This document shows, one piece after another, positions 16,165 to 24,908 of a DNA stretch of 64,000 nucleotides. Made by a program: the position numbers and the translations under genes. The stretch's first letter is position 1. Each line of letters starts with the position of its first letter. The stretch comes from Clostridiales bacterium (GTDB taxonomy: Bacteria > Bacillota > Clostridia > Lachnospirales > Cellulosilyticaceae): NCBI GenBank assembly GCA_019418225.1, contig DYCF01000005.1, forward strand, positions 85,739 through 149,738, read 5' to 3'. The notes under the pieces are model-generated. The model saw only the letters and a program-made list of their open reading frames with translations. It was not told the DNA's origin and searched no databases.

Positions 16165-16872
16165 ATGAAACATAAACGTGTATTAGTAAAATTAAGTGGT
16201 GAGGCATTAGCTGGTGCAGCACAAAGAGGCTTCGACCATGGCATCATTGTAAGTGTTGTCAAACAGCTTAAACAAATTGCTGAAAATGGCACAGAGGTTG
16301 CTGTAGTCATTGGAGGTGGGAATTTCTGGAGAGGTCGTACATCAGGTGATATGGACCGCACAAAAGCTGATCAAATTGGTATGCTTGCAACTGTAATGAA
16401 TGCTATTTATGTTGCGGATGTGTGCCGTGCGGAAGGTATTGGTAGTGTTGTGCAAACACCATTTGTATTAGGAAGTATGACAGAGCTTTTTTCTAAAGAT
16501 AAGGCCTTAGAACATATGGCACAAGGGAAAATCGTATTTTTTGCTGGAGGAACAGGGCATCCATTCTTTTCAACAGATACAGGTGCTGCACTTCGTGGAT
16601 GTGAGATTGAAGCTGATGCATTATTATTTGCAAAAAATATTGATGGTGTTTATGACAGTGATCCTAAAACAAATAAAGATGCTAAGAAATATACACGTAT
16701 TTCTTGTCAAGATATGTTGCGCCAAGATTTAAAAGCTATTGATGCAGCAGCTGCTACGCTTTGTATAGAGCAAAGGTTACCTATTATTGTATTTGACTTA
16801 GGTGCAGAAAATAGTATTATAAGAGTTTCTGAAGGTGAAGAAATAGGTACAACTATTTATATAGAAGGGTAA
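16165..16872 (+). CDS. pyrH: UMP kinase
   Basis: Phosphorylates UMP to UDP in pyrimidine nucleotide synthesis; bacterial UMP kinases belong to the amino-acid-kinase fold. Seen: V-L-V-K-L-S-G-E-A-L at the N terminus, I-G-G-G-N-F-W-R-G, M-N-A near residue 81, F-A-G-G-T-G-H-P-F-F-S-T-D-T, and D-G-V-Y-D-S-D-P. The 235-residue length is usual. AAAGGAG lies upstream. A weak promoter-like TATAAT at 16071-16076 may serve it; no convincing -35 is visible. frr follows after 18 bases. Confidence 0.98.
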   Translation: MKHKRVLVKLSGEALAGAAQRGFDHGIIVSVVKQLKQIAENGTEVAVVIGGGNFWRGRTSGDMDRTKADQIGMLATVMNAIYVADVCRAEGIGSVVQTPFVLGSMTELFSKDKALEHMAQGKIVFFAGGTGHPFFSTDTGAALRGCEIEADALLFAKNIDGVYDSDPKTNKDAKKYTRISCQDMLRQDLKAIDAAAATLCIEQRLPIIVFDLGAENSIIRVSEGEEIGTTIYIEG

Positions 16873-16890
16873 TATAAGGAGGATATTAGA

Positions 16891-17445
16891 GTGAAAGAAA
16901 CATTAAAAAAATTTGAAGAAAAAATGGATAAATCAATTAATGCGTTAAAAGCTGATTTAGCAACAATCCGTGCAGGACGTGCTAATCCACACGTTTTAGA
17001 TCGTATTATGGTGGAATATTATGGTTCGCCAACACCTATTCAGCAAGTAGGTAATGTAAGTGTACCAGAAGCACGTATTTTACAAATTCAACCATGGGAT
17101 GCAACAGTTTTAAAAGCAATTGAAAAAGCAATTAATGAATCAGACCTTGGTATCAACCCAACAAATGATGGGAAAGTAATTCGTTTAGTATTCCCAGAAC
17201 TCACAGAAGAACGTCGTAAAGATCTTACAAAAGAAATTAAGAAAAAAGGCGAAGCTTCTAAAGTGGCTATTAGAAATATCCGTCGTGATGCAATGGATGC
17301 AATCAAAAAAATGGAAAAAGATAATGCAATTAGCAAAGATGAACAAGAAGTTGCAGATAAAGATATCCAAAAAATGACAGATAAATTTGTGGATGAAATT
17401 GATAAAATTGTAGAAGCAAAAAGCAAAGACATTTTATCTGTATAA
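16891..17445 (+). CDS. frr: Ribosome recycling factor
   Basis: Releases ribosomes from mRNA after termination together with EF-G. The 184-residue protein shows A-G-R-A-N-P-H-V-L-D-R-I and V-P-E-A-R, the charged helical domain, and the ending typical of the family. The start is GTG with AGGAGG 8 bases ahead. A terminator-like hairpin separates it from uppS. Confidence 0.98.
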   Translation: MKETLKKFEEKMDKSINALKADLATIRAGRANPHVLDRIMVEYYGSPTPIQQVGNVSVPEARILQIQPWDATVLKAIEKAINESDLGINPTNDGKVIRLVFPELTEERRKDLTKEIKKKGEASKVAIRNIRRDAMDAIKKMEKDNAISKDEQEVADKDIQKMTDKFVDEIDKIVEAKSKDILSV

Positions 17446-17450
17446 TATAA

Positions 17451-17476
17451 AAGCTCCTCTTTATGAGGAGTTTTTT
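17451..17476 (+). terminator. Intrinsic terminator/attenuator between frr and uppS
   Basis: The stem ctcctc (17454-17459) / gaggag (17465-17470), extended by an aag/ttt side, is followed by six T. It lies just 7 bases before the uppS ribosome binding site, so it probably reduces rather than abolishes read-through into the lipid genes. Confidence 0.75.
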
Positions 17477-17496
17477 AGTATAGGAGGAAATAAAAT

Positions 17497-18207
17497 ATGA
17501 TGAATTTACCAGAGCATATTGCAATTATTATGGATGGCAATGGACGATGGGCAAAAGAAAGAAATTTACCGCGTAATGAGGGACATCGTCGTGGCACCAA
17601 GACATTAGAGACTATATTAGACTATGCAGATAAAAAAGGTATTAAATACTTAACTGTTTATGCATTTTCAACTGAAAACTGGCGCAGACCAGAGTCAGAA
17701 GTAAATGGACTAATGAGTTTATTTAGAAGATATTTAGATAATAATCTTAAATCAGCAGCAAAGAAAAACTTACGTTTTAATGTTATTGGCGACTTAGAAT
17801 CAACGAATATTCCAGAAGATGTTAAAGAAAAGATGAAGCAGTTAATGAAAGTTACTAAAGATAAAACAGGGATTTGCTTTAATATGGCATTTAACTATGG
17901 TGGTCGTGATGAATTGAAGCGTGCGATTCAAAAAATTTCAGAAGATGTTAAAGCAGAAAAAATGACTATAGAAGAAATTACAGAAGAGATGATTAGTGGG
18001 TATTTGGATACAGCTAATATGCCTGACCCAGATCTTATGATTCGTACAAGTGGTGAAGTCCGTACAAGTAATTTTTTACCATGGCAGCTGACGTATTCTG
18101 AATTTTACTTTACAGATTGTTTATGGCCAGATTTTACGAAAAAAGAATTTGATAAGGCATTAGAAGCATATACTACACGTAAGAGAAGATTTGGTAAAAG
18201 CGAATAG
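17497..18207 (+). CDS. uppS: Undecaprenyl diphosphate synthase (isoprenyl transferase)
   Basis: Makes the C55 lipid carrier for cell wall synthesis from farnesyl and isopentenyl diphosphate. The catalytic Asp13 is in I-I-M-D-G-N-G-R-W-A-K; G-H-R-R-G and A-F-S-T-E-N-W-R-R-P follow, and the C-terminal I-R-T-S-G-E-V-R-T-S-N-F-L-P-W-Q is clear (the usual G-E-x-R-x-S-N form). The protein is 236 residues. Two adjacent ATG codons open the gene; the first has an AGGAGG 9 bases away. Confidence 0.98.
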   Translation: MMNLPEHIAIIMDGNGRWAKERNLPRNEGHRRGTKTLETILDYADKKGIKYLTVYAFSTENWRRPESEVNGLMSLFRRYLDNNLKSAAKKNLRFNVIGDLESTNIPEDVKEKMKQLMKVTKDKTGICFNMAFNYGGRDELKRAIQKISEDVKAEKMTIEEITEEMISGYLDTANMPDPDLMIRTSGEVRTSNFLPWQLTYSEFYFTDCLWPDFTKKEFDKALEAYTTRKRRFGKSE

Positions 18208-18218
18208 GAGGAAAACCT

Positions 18219-19028
18219 GTGGGTACAAGAGTATTAACAGCAGTTATTGGACTACCTATTATTATTGGACTTATATTATTAGGAAATCCGGTACTTCAGT
18301 TTACAATATTAGGAATTAGCTTAATTGGATTATTTGAATTTTATCGTGCCATAGAAGATACACATAAACCTATGAAATATATTGGATATGTTGCTACCGT
18401 GGTGTACTTTTTATTTTTTGGTTTGGTAGAAAATTATTTTACAATTTACTTAAGTCTTTTAATAGTTGCAACACTTATGACCATGGTAATTTGCTATCCT
18501 AAATATTCTATTGTTGATGTAGCTTTAACTGTAATAGGCGTATTATATATTCCTTTACTTTTTAGCTTTATAGTACTTATTAGAAAAATGCAGTATGGTG
18601 ATTTTTGGATTTGGCTTATTTTCCTAAGTTCATGGGGATCTGACACATTTGCATACTTTACTGGTCGTGCATTTGGAAAGCATAAGTTAGCACCTGTTTT
18701 AAGTCCTAAGAAAACTATAGAAGGTAGTATAGGCGGTATGATTGGTGCAGGTGTGCTTGGGTTCATTTACACCATAATTTATACACATTATAGATATACT
18801 ATATTAAGTGACTACATGATACTTGTAGTGATTGCTGTAGTAGTTGCAGCTTTAATTTCTCAATTTGGAGATTTGGCAGCTTCTGCAATTAAACGCACTT
18901 TTGGTAAAAAGGACTTTGGGAATTTATTACCAGGTCATGGTGGCATATTAGATCGATTTGATAGTATTTTATTTGTTGCACCTATGATTTATTTAGCCGT
19001 TGTAGTCGCAGAAAAAATAGTAAGATAG
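18219..19028 (+). CDS. cdsA: Phosphatidate cytidylyltransferase
   Basis: Integral membrane enzyme forming CDP-diacylglycerol, the precursor of phospholipids. The 269-residue protein has about seven or eight hydrophobic spans. Near its C terminus is the family signature: S-A-I-K-R, then K-D-F, L-P-G-H-G-G, and D-R-F-D-S. The start is GTG with GAGGAAAA upstream, 11 bases after uppS. Confidence 0.97.
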   Translation: MGTRVLTAVIGLPIIIGLILLGNPVLQFTILGISLIGLFEFYRAIEDTHKPMKYIGYVATVVYFLFFGLVENYFTIYLSLLIVATLMTMVICYPKYSIVDVALTVIGVLYIPLLFSFIVLIRKMQYGDFWIWLIFLSSWGSDTFAYFTGRAFGKHKLAPVLSPKKTIEGSIGGMIGAGVLGFIYTIIYTHYRYTILSDYMILVVIAVVVAALISQFGDLAASAIKRTFGKKDFGNLLPGHGGILDRFDSILFVAPMIYLAVVVAEKIVR

Positions 19029-19039
19029 GAGTTTTTAAA

Positions 19040-20203
19040 ATGCAAAAGAAAATTGCTATTCTAGGTTCAACAGGTTCTATCGGTACACAGACATTAGATA
19101 TTGTAAGACGTGATCCGAATATGGAAGTTGTAAGCCTTAGTGCACATAGTAATATTGATTTATTAGAGGAACAAATTAAAGAATTTAGACCACAGCTTGT
19201 ATGTGTGATGAAAGAGGAAAAGGCGGAAGAATTAAAGAAGCGTCTTAAACGAACATCATATGAGATTGATGTGGTAACAGGTGTAGAAGGACTTATAGAA
19301 GTTGCGACATTAAATGAAGCAGAAATTGTTGTAACTGCTGTAGTAGGGATGATTGGTCTACTTCCTACAATTCGTGCCATTGAAGCTAAAAAGACAATTG
19401 CACTTGCAAATAAAGAAACACTTGTTACAGCTGGTGAACTGGTTATGAATTTAGCTAAGAAACATGGCGTATCTATTTTACCAGTAGATAGTGAGCATTC
19501 TGCAGTGTTCCAATGTTTAAGAGGAAACAAACATGGTGAAATTGAAAATATCATTTTAACTGCTTCAGGTGGCCCTTTTAGGGAGTATACTAAAGAGCAA
19601 TTAGAAAATGTAACTGTTGAGCAGGCGCTTAATCATCCAAACTGGAAGATGGGAAGTAAGATTACTATTGACTCAGCAACGTTGATGAATAAGGGGTTAG
19701 AAGTGATTGAAGCAAAACATTTATTTGATGTAGCACCAGAGCAGATTGATGTGGTTGTGCATAAAGAAAGTATTGTCCATTCTATGGTAGAATACGTAGA
19801 CGGTTCAACTATTGCACAACTTGGTATGCCAGATATGAGACATCCTATTGGTTATGCGCTTTATTATCCAGAACGTACGCATTTAGACTGTATTTCTAAA
19901 CTGAAATTAGCAGAGATTAAAAATTTATCTTTTGAACATCCTAGAAAAGATGTATTTCCTTGCTTACAATATGCTTATGATGCATTAAAAGTAGGGGGGA
20001 CAATGCCAGCTGTCTTAAATGCTGCTAATGAAGTAGTTGTAGAAGCCTTCTTAAATGGAAAAATTAGTTTTATGGAAATACCTCAAATTATACATAACGT
20101 GATGGAAGAACACATATGTATAAGTAGTCCAACTTTAGAACAAATTTTAGAGAGTGATGCTTGGGCAAGAGCGTGTAGTAGAAAGAAGGTAGATAAATGT
20201 TAG
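19040..20203 (+). CDS. dxr: 1-deoxy-D-xylulose 5-phosphate reductoisomerase
   Basis: Second step of the non-mevalonate isoprenoid pathway, using NADPH. The N-terminal G-S-T-G-S-I-G-T-Q-T-L nucleotide motif, A-N-K-E-T-L-V, D-S-E-H-S-A, the T-A-S-G-G-P-F loop, and N-H-P-N-W-K-M-G-S-K are all present. Length 387 is typical. It overlaps rseP by 7 bases. With ispG two genes later it supplies two pathway steps, matching the uppS product need in the same cluster. Confidence 0.98.
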   Translation: MQKKIAILGSTGSIGTQTLDIVRRDPNMEVVSLSAHSNIDLLEEQIKEFRPQLVCVMKEEKAEELKKRLKRTSYEIDVVTGVEGLIEVATLNEAEIVVTAVVGMIGLLPTIRAIEAKKTIALANKETLVTAGELVMNLAKKHGVSILPVDSEHSAVFQCLRGNKHGEIENIILTASGGPFREYTKEQLENVTVEQALNHPNWKMGSKITIDSATLMNKGLEVIEAKHLFDVAPEQIDVVVHKESIVHSMVEYVDGSTIAQLGMPDMRHPIGYALYYPERTHLDCISKLKLAEIKNLSFEHPRKDVFPCLQYAYDALKVGGTMPAVLNAANEVVVEAFLNGKISFMEIPQIIHNVMEEHICISSPTLEQILESDAWARACSRKKVDKC

Positions 20204-21246
20204 ACAAAGTGTTGTTTGTAATCATGCTTGTTTTAATATTTGCTTGTGTCGTCATTATTCATGAATGGGGGCACTTTATTATGGCAAAGAAAAATGGCGT
20301 ATTAGTCCATGAATTTGCTATTGGAATGGGACCTAAAGTATGGTCAATTCAAAAGGGTGAAACACTTTATTCTATTCGTCTTCTTCCTATAGGCGGCTTC
20401 TGCAGTATGGAAGAAGAGGTAGGGGTAAGTGATAACCCTAAGGCAATGAGTTCCAAAAAACCTTGGCAAAAGTTTGTCATTGTTGTAGCTGGTGCTGTGA
20501 TGAACTTTGTTTTGGCTTGGATTTTAATGAGTATTGTGGTAGGATATTTAGGCTACAGTAGTAATATAGTTGCAACTGTGCAGGATGATATGCCAGCTGC
20601 TACGGTAGGGCTTATAGCTGGTGATCAAATCATAGCCGTGAATGGTGTAAAGGTAAGTAAACTTGCAGATTTGTCTAAGGAGTTAAGTGATCAGGAAGAA
20701 ACCTATATACTTTCTGTCAAGCATACAGATGGTACGAAAGAGGATGTTCAGATAAGTACAAAAATGCAAGAAGATGGTGTAGCACGTTTTGGTTTTACAG
20801 TAGAGCGTACACATTATAACATTTTTTATGATATTAAAATGGGCTTCCTAGCTATGCTTGATATGTTAAAACAAATCTGGGGCAGCTTAATTCAGCTTGC
20901 AACAGGTCAGGTTGGTATGAATCAGGTAGCGGGTATTGTAGGCGTGGTAGATCAAACCTCTAAACAATGGGATGCAGGACTTGAAATGGGTGGTTTATCA
21001 ATGGCAGTAATGAATCTTATTTATGTAGGAGCAATTATATCTGCTAACTTAGGTATTTTTAACTTATTGCCGATTCCAGCGTTAGATGGTGGACGCCTTG
21101 TATTTATTGTGATTGAGATGATTCGTGGTAAAGCTATTTCAGCAGAAAAAGAAGGTGCTGTACACTTTGTAGGCATGGTACTTTTAATGCTTTTAACAGT
21201 AGTAGTTCTATATAATGATTTAATAAGGATGGGAATTGGACGATGA
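20197..21246 (+). CDS. rseP: Site-2 protease RseP (RIP metalloprotease)
   Basis: Intramembrane zinc protease that cleaves anti-sigma factors and remnant signal peptides. The zinc motif H-E-W-G-H is at residues 22-26 in the first membrane span. One PDZ domain occupies about 115-195, and the second motif N-L-L-P-I-P-A-L-D-G-G is near residue 300. About four spans are predicted. At 349 residues with one PDZ it is of the Firmicutes type. It overlaps dxr upstream and ispG downstream (ATGA). Confidence 0.96.
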   Translation: MLDKVLFVIMLVLIFACVVIIHEWGHFIMAKKNGVLVHEFAIGMGPKVWSIQKGETLYSIRLLPIGGFCSMEEEVGVSDNPKAMSSKKPWQKFVIVVAGAVMNFVLAWILMSIVVGYLGYSSNIVATVQDDMPAATVGLIAGDQIIAVNGVKVSKLADLSKELSDQEETYILSVKHTDGTKEDVQISTKMQEDGVARFGFTVERTHYNIFYDIKMGFLAMLDMLKQIWGSLIQLATGQVGMNQVAGIVGVVDQTSKQWDAGLEMGGLSMAVMNLIYVGAIISANLGIFNLLPIPALDGGRLVFIVIEMIRGKAISAEKEGAVHFVGMVLLMLLTVVVLYNDLIRMGIGR

Positions 21247-22301
21247 GTTTTTATACAAGAGAAAATACACGTGCAGTAAAAGTTAAAGACCTTATCATTG
21301 GTGGTGGTAATCCTATTATTATCCAATCAATGGCAAATACAAAAACAGAGGATGTAGAGGCAACAGTAGCACAAATTCTAGCTTTAGAGGAAGCAGGATG
21401 TGAAATGGTACGTGTAGCAGTACCAAATGAAACCGCAGCAAAGGCTATTGAAAAAATTGTGCCACGTATTCATGTACCCCTAGTTGCAGATATTCACTTT
21501 GATTATCGTTTAGCCCTTATGGCAATTGAAAATGGTATTAATAAGTTACGTATTAATCCAGGGAACATCGGTAATGAGGAAAGGGTTATTGCTGTTGTTG
21601 AAAAGGCAAAGGCATATAATATCCCAATTCGTATTGGTGTAAACTCTGGTTCAGTAGAAAAGAGTGTTATGGAAGCTTGTGGTGGTGTAAATGCTAGAGC
21701 TATGGTTGAAAGTGCTAGAAAACATATTGAGATTCTAGAACGCTTAGATTTTAGAGATATTGTCGTGTCATTGAAGGCTTCGAATGTACCACTTGCCATT
21801 GAGACATATACAACATTTGCACAGGAATTTAATTATTCACTTCATGTAGGTATTACAGAGTCTGGTACACTTTATAAAGGGACAATTAAATCTTCAGTAG
21901 GGCTTGGCGCTATTTTATCAAGGGGCATTGGGGATACAATTCGTGTTTCTTTATCAGATGACCCAGTAGAAGAGATTACATGTGCACAAAATGTGCTTCA
22001 AGCATTAGAACTTAGAAAGTTTGGACCTGAAATTATTGCATGTCCAACTTGTGGACGAACAGAAGTGAATTTGATTGAAATTGCAAAAAAAGTAGAAGCA
22101 GCAACAAAGGATATTAAAAAAGATATTAAGATTGCTGTTATGGGATGTGCTGTCAATGGACCAGGTGAAGCAAGAGAAGCAGATATTGGTATTGCAGGTG
22201 GACGTGGAGAAGGCTTAATCTTTAAAAAAGGTCAAATTGTGAAAAAGGTAAAAGAAGAAGCATTATTTGAAGCGTTAATGCAAGAGATTGCTGAACTTTA
22301 A
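21243..22301 (+). CDS. ispG: 4-hydroxy-3-methylbut-2-enyl diphosphate synthase (flavodoxin)
   Basis: [4Fe-4S] enzyme for the penultimate step of the non-mevalonate pathway. The TIM-barrel part starts with I-I-Q-S-M-A-N-T-K-T-E-D. The cluster ligands are seen in C-P-T-C-G-R and C-A-V-N-G-P-G-E in the C-terminal domain. It is the short bacterial form of 352 residues. It overlaps rseP by 4 bases. In many Firmicutes polC or proS would follow; here a promoter and rimP follow instead. Confidence 0.98.
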   Translation: MSFYTRENTRAVKVKDLIIGGGNPIIIQSMANTKTEDVEATVAQILALEEAGCEMVRVAVPNETAAKAIEKIVPRIHVPLVADIHFDYRLALMAIENGINKLRINPGNIGNEERVIAVVEKAKAYNIPIRIGVNSGSVEKSVMEACGGVNARAMVESARKHIEILERLDFRDIVVSLKASNVPLAIETYTTFAQEFNYSLHVGITESGTLYKGTIKSSVGLGAILSRGIGDTIRVSLSDDPVEEITCAQNVLQALELRKFGPEIIACPTCGRTEVNLIEIAKKVEAATKDIKKDIKIAVMGCAVNGPGEAREADIGIAGGRGEGLIFKKGQIVKKVKEEALFEALMQEIAEL

Positions 22302-22329
22302 AATAAAAATGTAGATTTCTCGAAGAGAC

Positions 22330-22358
22330 TTGCTTTTTTCGCCTATTAGTAGTATAAT
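22330..22358 (+). promoter_or_regulatory. Sigma-A promoter between ispG and rimP
   Basis: TTGCTT at 22330-22335 and TATAAT at 22353-22358 have a 17-base spacer. The predicted start near 22365 would put a strong hairpin (22384-22413) into the first 50 bases of the transcript for rimP. Confidence 0.65.
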
Positions 22359-22383
22359 TTATAATTATAATCATGAACGTTTC

Positions 22384-22413
22384 CGAAAGAGTGGGTTTTT
22401 ACCCACTCTTTCG
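22384..22413 (+). terminator. Strong hairpin in the rimP leader (terminator or attenuator)
   Basis: A perfect 13-bp stem (cgaaagagtgggt / acccactctttcg) closes a TTTT loop. Only a broken T tract (tattgttt) follows. It may terminate ispG read-through, attenuate the promoter at 22330-22358, or make a short RNA. Structure is certain, role is not. Confidence 0.65.
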
Positions 22414-22477
22414 TATTGTTTAGATGTATATATAATTTAGTTTATGTCAAACTATATTGTATGAAAGGATGAATGGC

Positions 22478-22939
22478 ATGAATAAAAAACAACTTATAGA
22501 GACGGTAGAAGGCTACTTAGAACCAATACTTGCTGAAAACAACTTTGAACTTGTAGATGTAGAGTATGTTAAAGAAGGTCCTAACTATTATTTAAGAATA
22601 TATATCGATAAAGAAGGCGGGATTAACATTGAAGATTGCAGACTTACAAGTCGTGCAATTGAAGAAGTACTTGATGAAAAAGATGTTATTAAAGATGCTT
22701 ATATTTTAGAGGTAAGTTCCCCAGGGCTTGACCGTATACTTAAAAGAGATCGTGAGTATGTAAAATACAAAGGTCGTATGGTAGATGTAAAATTATATGA
22801 AGCAATTAATAAGCAAAAACATCTTACAGCAGAGCTTGTAGAAAAAACAGCGGATGAACTTATTTTAGATGATGAGGGCACACGCTTAGCAATTAATCTT
22901 AAAAATGTAGCACAAGTTAGACTTGCAATTATGTTCTAA
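22478..22939 (+). CDS. rimP: Ribosome maturation factor RimP
   Basis: Cytoplasmic factor for 30S subunit maturation. The 153-residue protein shows F-E-L-V-D-V-E-Y, L-R-I-Y-I-D-K-E-G-G-I, D-C, S-R-A-I-E-E-V-L-D, and the S-S-P-G-L-D-R motif characteristic of the family. I take ATG 22478, which has GAAAGGA 8 bases upstream; in-frame starts at 22457 (TTG) and 22469 fit the binding site less well. A 179-base gap with its own promoter separates it from nusA, which is less usual because rimP-nusA are normally tightly joined. Confidence 0.95.
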   Translation: MNKKQLIETVEGYLEPILAENNFELVDVEYVKEGPNYYLRIYIDKEGGINIEDCRLTSRAIEEVLDEKDVIKDAYILEVSSPGLDRILKRDREYVKYKGRMVDVKLYEAINKQKHLTAELVEKTADELILDDEGTRLAINLKNVAQVRLAIMF

Positions 22940-22959
22940 TACAAGAGATAGTAAGCCCC

Positions 22960-22989
22960 TTGCATAATAATGTAGTATAAATATATGAT
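22960..22989 (+). promoter_or_regulatory. Probable sigma-A promoter for nusA-infB operon
   Basis: TTGCAT at 22960-22965 and TATGAT at 22984-22989 are separated by 18 bases. A leader of about 120 bases then runs to nusA. NusA operons are often controlled in the leader, but I see only weak pairing here. Confidence 0.5.
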
Positions 22990-23118
22990 ACAGTTTAAAA
23001 GGACAAGAGAATAATGTACTGTAAGCTGAGTTATTTAGCATAAGAATGTTTGGGAAAATGTGTGATACACAAAATGTGCGACACTTGGAATTAAGCATAA
23101 ACTTGGAGGAGGATTAAA

Positions 23119-24309
23119 ATGAATCAAGAATTTATTATGGCGATTGAGCAAATTGCCGCATCAAAAGGAATTAATAAGGAGAAGCTGATTGATGCCATTA
23201 AACAATCAATTGAAGTAGCTTGTAAAAAACATTTTGGCGTAAGCACAAATGGTAAACAAAATCTTAAAATTAACATTGATGAAACAACAGGAGATGTTAA
23301 AGTATATGCTTCAAAAACTGTTGTAGAAGATGGTTGGGTAGATAACGAACTTTTAGAAGTTGGTTTAACAGATGCAAGAGCAATCAATTCTATGGTAGAA
23401 TTAGATGACATTATCGATGTAGAAATTACACCTAAAAACTTCGGCCGTATTGCAGCACAAAATGCAAAACAAGTTGTTATTCAAAAGATTAAAGAAGCCG
23501 AAAGACAAATGGTTTACGAACAATATAGCGTTAAATTAAACGATATCATTAAAGGTAAAGTTTTAAGAAAAGAAAAAAATGGTTATATTGTCCAATTAGA
23601 TTTCACAGAAGCTTCACTTCCAACATCAGAAGCTATGCCAAATGATAACTTTGATGCACAAATGGAAGCAAATGGTGGAATCGGCGAATACAAAGCATTC
23701 TATCTTTTAGCAGTAAAAGATTTCAATAAAAATGAAGGAAAAGCTGAAGGTAAGAATAGAAACGCAGGTGCACAAGTTATAGTTTCTCGTACACATCCAG
23801 AACTCGTAAAAAGACTTTTCGAACAAGAAGTAGTAGAAATCAAAGATGGGACAGTTGTTATTAAAAGTATTGCAAGGGAAGCTGGTTCTCGTACAAAAAT
23901 TGCTGTTTACTCAAATGACCCATTAGTAGATTCAGTAGGAGCATGTGTAGGTGAAAAAGGTAAACGTATTAATAACATCGTTCAAGAATTAAATGGTGAG
24001 AAAATTGACGTTGTACATTGGAGCGAAGATCCAAAAGAATTCATCAGAGAAGCACTTAGCCCAGCTAAAGTACTTAGTGTAGAGCTTGAGGAAACTGAAG
24101 GCGAAAGAAATGCAAAAGTTATCGTACCAGAAAACATTTTAACACTTGCTATTGGTAAGGGTGGTCAAAATGTAAGACTTGCTGCAAAACTTGCGGGTTG
24201 GAAAATTGACATCAAGAGTGCAAAAGCTGAAGAGTTAGAAGCACTTCAAAATGAAGAAGCTGAAGAAATAGAAGAAGCTGAGCAAGCAGAAGAAACTGTA
24301 GAGGAGTAA
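23119..24309 (+). CDS. nusA: Transcription termination/antitermination factor NusA
   Basis: Binds RNA polymerase and nascent RNA to control pausing and termination. Order of parts: N-terminal polymerase-binding domain (1-130), S1 domain (about 135-205), and two KH domains (about 230-375) with G-A-C-V-G-E-K-G-K-R-I and L-A-I-G-K-G-G-Q-N-V-R-L-A. A Glu-rich tail ends it. Length 396 fits the Firmicutes form without the acidic repeats of E. coli. GGAGGAGG precedes the ATG. Confidence 0.98.
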   Translation: MNQEFIMAIEQIAASKGINKEKLIDAIKQSIEVACKKHFGVSTNGKQNLKINIDETTGDVKVYASKTVVEDGWVDNELLEVGLTDARAINSMVELDDIIDVEITPKNFGRIAAQNAKQVVIQKIKEAERQMVYEQYSVKLNDIIKGKVLRKEKNGYIVQLDFTEASLPTSEAMPNDNFDAQMEANGGIGEYKAFYLLAVKDFNKNEGKAEGKNRNAGAQVIVSRTHPELVKRLFEQEVVEIKDGTVVIKSIAREAGSRTKIAVYSNDPLVDSVGACVGEKGKRINNIVQELNGEKIDVVHWSEDPKEFIREALSPAKVLSVELEETEGERNAKVIVPENILTLAIGKGGQNVRLAAKLAGWKIDIKSAKAEELEALQNEEAEEIEEAEQAEETVEE

Positions 24310-24314
24310 GATCT

Positions 24315-24590
24315 ATGAAAACAAGAAAGATTCCTTTGCGTAAATGTACAGGTTGCAACGAAATGAAAAATAAAAAAGATATGATTCGTATCGTAAGAGA
24401 TCAAGAAGGAAATTTTTCACTTGATTTTCATGGAAAGAAGCCAGGTAGAGGGGCATATATCTGTAAAGATGTTGAATGTCTTAATAAGGCTGAAAAAAAT
24501 AAAGGATTAGAAAGATCTTTTAAAATGGCAGTAGATAAATCTATTTACGGCGAATTAAGAAAAGAGTTTGAGGCTTACGATGGACAGTAG
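24315..24590 (+). CDS. rnpM: RnpM/YlxR family protein (RNase P modulator)
   Basis: YlxR (DUF448) proteins bind nucleic acid; recent work on the Bacillus member reports that it binds and modulates RNase P. Seen in the 91-residue protein: R-K-C-T-G-C at the start, D-M-I-R-I-V, and the motif P-G-R-G-A-Y-I-C near residues 50-57. Its position between nusA and the L7Ae-like gene is the standard one. It overlaps the next gene by 11 bases. Confidence 0.93.
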   Translation: MKTRKIPLRKCTGCNEMKNKKDMIRIVRDQEGNFSLDFHGKKPGRGAYICKDVECLNKAEKNKGLERSFKMAVDKSIYGELRKEFEAYDGQ

Positions 24591-24885
24591 AATTTATCAA
24601 ATGCTTAGTTTATGTCAGAAAGCTGGTAAGCTTGTGACAGGTGAATTTGCAGCAAAAGAAGCAGTACTTAATCAAACAGCTTATTTAGTAATTGTTGCTA
24701 CAGATGCATCAAATAATACAAAAAAATTATTTAATGATAAAACCAGTTACCGTAACATACCATGTGTACAGTGGGGAACAAAAGAAGAAATCGGTGACAG
24801 GGTAGGTAAAAACCCACGTGCAGTAATTGCAATAGTCGATGAAAATTTTGCCCGTAAGATTAAGGAATTAATCGGCGAAAGTTAG
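24580..24885 (+). CDS. L7Ae/L30e-family RNA-binding protein (YlxQ)
   Basis: Small RNA-binding protein related to L7Ae and to YbxF/YlxQ, which recognise kink-turns. The 101-residue protein shows L-S-L-C-Q-K-A-G-K-L-V-T-G-E-F, V-I-V-A-T-D-A-S-N-N-T-K-K, and G-K-N-P-R-A-V-I-A-I. I start at ATG 24580, which has TGAGG 6 bases upstream; an earlier in-frame start inside rnpM has no such site. Its target RNA cannot be told from sequence. Confidence 0.9.
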   Translation: MDSRIYQMLSLCQKAGKLVTGEFAAKEAVLNQTAYLVIVATDASNNTKKLFNDKTSYRNIPCVQWGTKEEIGDRVGKNPRAVIAIVDENFARKIKELIGES

Positions 24886-24908
24886 TAATCACATTTGGAG
24901 GTGGATGT

